Positions 5,421-6,687 of a stretch of DNA of 6,687 nucleotides are shown here, in pieces; positions within the stretch are counted from its first letter, which is position 1; each line of letters starts with the position of its first letter. The stretch is taken from assembly GCA_937928585.1 (NCBI GenBank), contig CALEZK010000640.1:1-6687 (forward strand), read 5' to 3'. Source of the DNA: an uncultured bacterium (GTDB taxonomy: Bacteria > Hydrogenedentota > Hydrogenedentia > Hydrogenedentales > SLHB01). Position numbers and translations under genes: made by a program. Below the pieces are notes generated by a model. The model was not told where the DNA came from. It was given only the letters and a program-made list of their open reading frames with translations, and made no database searches.

Positions 5421-6668
5421 ATGAGTCAGGGTATCGGGATGACGCGACGGGATTTCGCGAAGATGTCTGCGGCGCTGGGCATGGCGGCGTTTTTGGCGGA
5501 TCCCGCCGAAGCGGCGAAGGCGAAGCCATTGAAGATTGGATTGCTGGGATGCGGCGGTCGCGGCACTGGCGCGGCTACCCAATGTTTGATGGGCAACGAG
5601 AACGTCAAGCTGGTGGCGATGGCGGACGTGTTTGAAGATCGCTTGAACGGCGCGTTGAACAAGATCAAGGGCAACGATGCAGTCGCGAAAAAGGTCGATG
5701 TAAGCAAGAAGAACATCTTTGTGGGTCTCGACGCCTACAAGGGGATTCTCGAAACGGACATCGACATTCTGATCGAAGGCACGCTGCCATATTCGCGGCC
5801 GAAGCATGTGGAAGCGGCAGTGAACGCCGGCAAGCATATTTTTACGGAGAAGCCCGCCGCGGTCGATCCCGTGGGTATTCGCCAGTTCATCGCGGCATCA
5901 GAAAAGGCGAAAGAAAAAGGCCTGACGCTTGTCGCGGGGACGCAACGCCGTCATAGCGCTGATTACATCAACGCGATCAAGGCGATTCACGATGGCTCGA
6001 TTGGCGACGTCGTTTCGATGCGGGTGTACTGGTGCGGCGAGCTTCCGTTCTGCCACCCGCGCAAACCGGAGTGGAGCGATCTCGAAAACTGCATTCGCAA
6101 TTGGTACGCGTACAACTGGGTTTGCGGCGAAAACATAGTAGAGAAGCACGTGCACAATCTTGATGTTGCGCATTGGGTGTTGAAATCGAATCCTGTTTCC
6201 GTGCTTGCGTCTGGCGGGCGCGCGTGGAAGACGAACGATCCGAAGTACGGCGATCTTTGGGACAACTTCTCCTGCGATTACGAGTACGCGAACGGCGCGT
6301 TTGTATCGAGCTACTCGCGGCACTGGGGCGGCGCTGACGGCGGTGTACACGAAATCGCGTACGGCACGAAGGGCAAAGTCGATTTCCGCGAGATGAAACG
6401 CCCGGATGGCATGGTCGATCCGTATGTTCAGGAGCATATCAACTGCGTGAACAGCGTGCGCGGCGTCATTCCGTACATCAACGAGGGCGTGCAGGTTGCC
6501 GAGAGCACGATGATGGCAATCATGGGCCGCATGTCGGCGTATACGGGCAAGAAGATCACGTGGGACGATGCGATGAAATCTGATTTGAGCATTGTGCCGG
6601 CAGATTTGGATTTTACGAAGTCGTATCCGAACGGACCAGTTCCGATTCCCGGAACGAAGCCGGCGTAG
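5421..6668 (+). CDS. Tat-exported Gfo/Idh/MocA family NAD(P)-dependent oxidoreductase
   Basis: This 415-residue protein should oxidise or reduce a sugar, polyol or glycoside with a tightly bound NAD(P). The substrate is unknown. The N-terminus is a twin-arginine signal: TRRDFAK (8-14), a short hydrophobic stretch (about 15-25) and an alanine-rich cleavage zone (about 26-34), implying export in folded form as known for glucose-fructose oxidoreductase. The Rossmann domain follows with KIGLLGCGGRGTG (38-50), a strand ending in MADV (67-70), and HIFTEKP (139-145), whose Lys144 is the family's conserved active-site lysine. The C-terminal substrate domain has VEKHVHNLDVAHW (240-252); His245 aligns with the catalytic histidine of inositol dehydrogenase and Glu241 with its catalytic aspartate. 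Later blocks YGTKGKVDF (314-322) and EGVQVAESTMMAIMGRMSAYTGK (interior 355-377) are typical of the family. The start has AGGAGG five bases before ATG. The gene is divergent from the thioesterase and ends 19 bases before the window edge, with no terminator in view. Confidence 0.94.
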   Translation: MSQGIGMTRRDFAKMSAALGMAAFLADPAEAAKAKPLKIGLLGCGGRGTGAATQCLMGNENVKLVAMADVFEDRLNGALNKIKGNDAVAKKVDVSKKNIFVGLDAYKGILETDIDILIEGTLPYSRPKHVEAAVNAGKHIFTEKPAAVDPVGIRQFIAASEKAKEKGLTLVAGTQRRHSADYINAIKAIHDGSIGDVVSMRVYWCGELPFCHPRKPEWSDLENCIRNWYAYNWVCGENIVEKHVHNLDVAHWVLKSNPVSVLASGGRAWKTNDPKYGDLWDNFSCDYEYANGAFVSSYSRHWGGADGGVHEIAYGTKGKVDFREMKRPDGMVDPYVQEHINCVNSVRGVIPYINEGVQVAESTMMAIMGRMSAYTGKKITWDDAMKSDLSIVPADLDFTKSYPNGPVPIPGTKPA

Positions 6669-6687
6669 CGGCTATCGAGTTGTGTTT

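Noticed and set aside
5898..6437. Minus-strand open frame of 179 codons inside the oxidoreductase gene
   Set aside because: It is antisense to a confidently identified Gfo/Idh/MocA gene, with no domain or ribosome site. The same applies to the minus frame at 5385-5837.

Overview
The window carries five protein-coding genes in a compact, roughly 55-60% GC bacterial arrangement. It reads as ordinary chromosome. I see no insertion sequence, CRISPR array, tRNA, rRNA, prophage or toxin-antitoxin gene. The mixture of a housekeeping S1 gene and a biosynthetic acetolactate synthase with a Sec-exported ThuA-domain protein and a Tat-exported Gfo/Idh/MocA oxidoreductase is typical of Planctomycetota, Verrucomicrobiota, Hydrogenedentota and related environmental lineages. 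That placement is an inference from gene content and family flavour, not a phylogenetic result.

Layout, left to right. Positions 1-1779 (minus) hold nearly all of an acetohydroxyacid synthase catalytic subunit (ilvB). Its last few residues lie beyond the left edge. A short intergenic stretch (1780-1965) holds a clear intrinsic terminator for the next gene and a weak ilvB promoter candidate. Positions 1966-3702 (minus) encode ribosomal protein S1 (rpsA) with six S1 domains. Positions 3703-3866 hold the rpsA leader and promoter candidate, overlapped by a hairpin terminator for the gene upstream. Positions 3867-4754 (minus) encode a secreted ThuA-like protein, with a near-consensus sigma70-type promoter just upstream of it. 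Positions 4833-5228 (minus) encode a PaaI-type hotdog thioesterase. After a 192-bp divergent intergenic region, 5421-6668 (plus) encodes a Tat-signal Gfo/Idh/MocA oxidoreductase.

How they fit together. ilvB serves branched-chain amino acid synthesis and rpsA serves translation initiation. Each appears to be its own transcription unit, separated by terminators. The ThuA-like protein and the Gfo/Idh/MocA dehydrogenase are both predicted to be exported. They recall, at family level, the ThuA/ThuB pair of rhizobial trehalose oxidation, but here they are divergent and separated by the thioesterase, so a joint role in envelope sugar oxidation is only a hypothesis. I found no convincing undescribed system. 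The most interesting items are local: the hairpin between the Shine-Dalgarno sequence and the start codon of rpsA, the terminator/promoter overlap ahead of rpsA, unusual active-site neighbours in IlvB, and the exported ThuA plus oxidoreductase neighbourhood.
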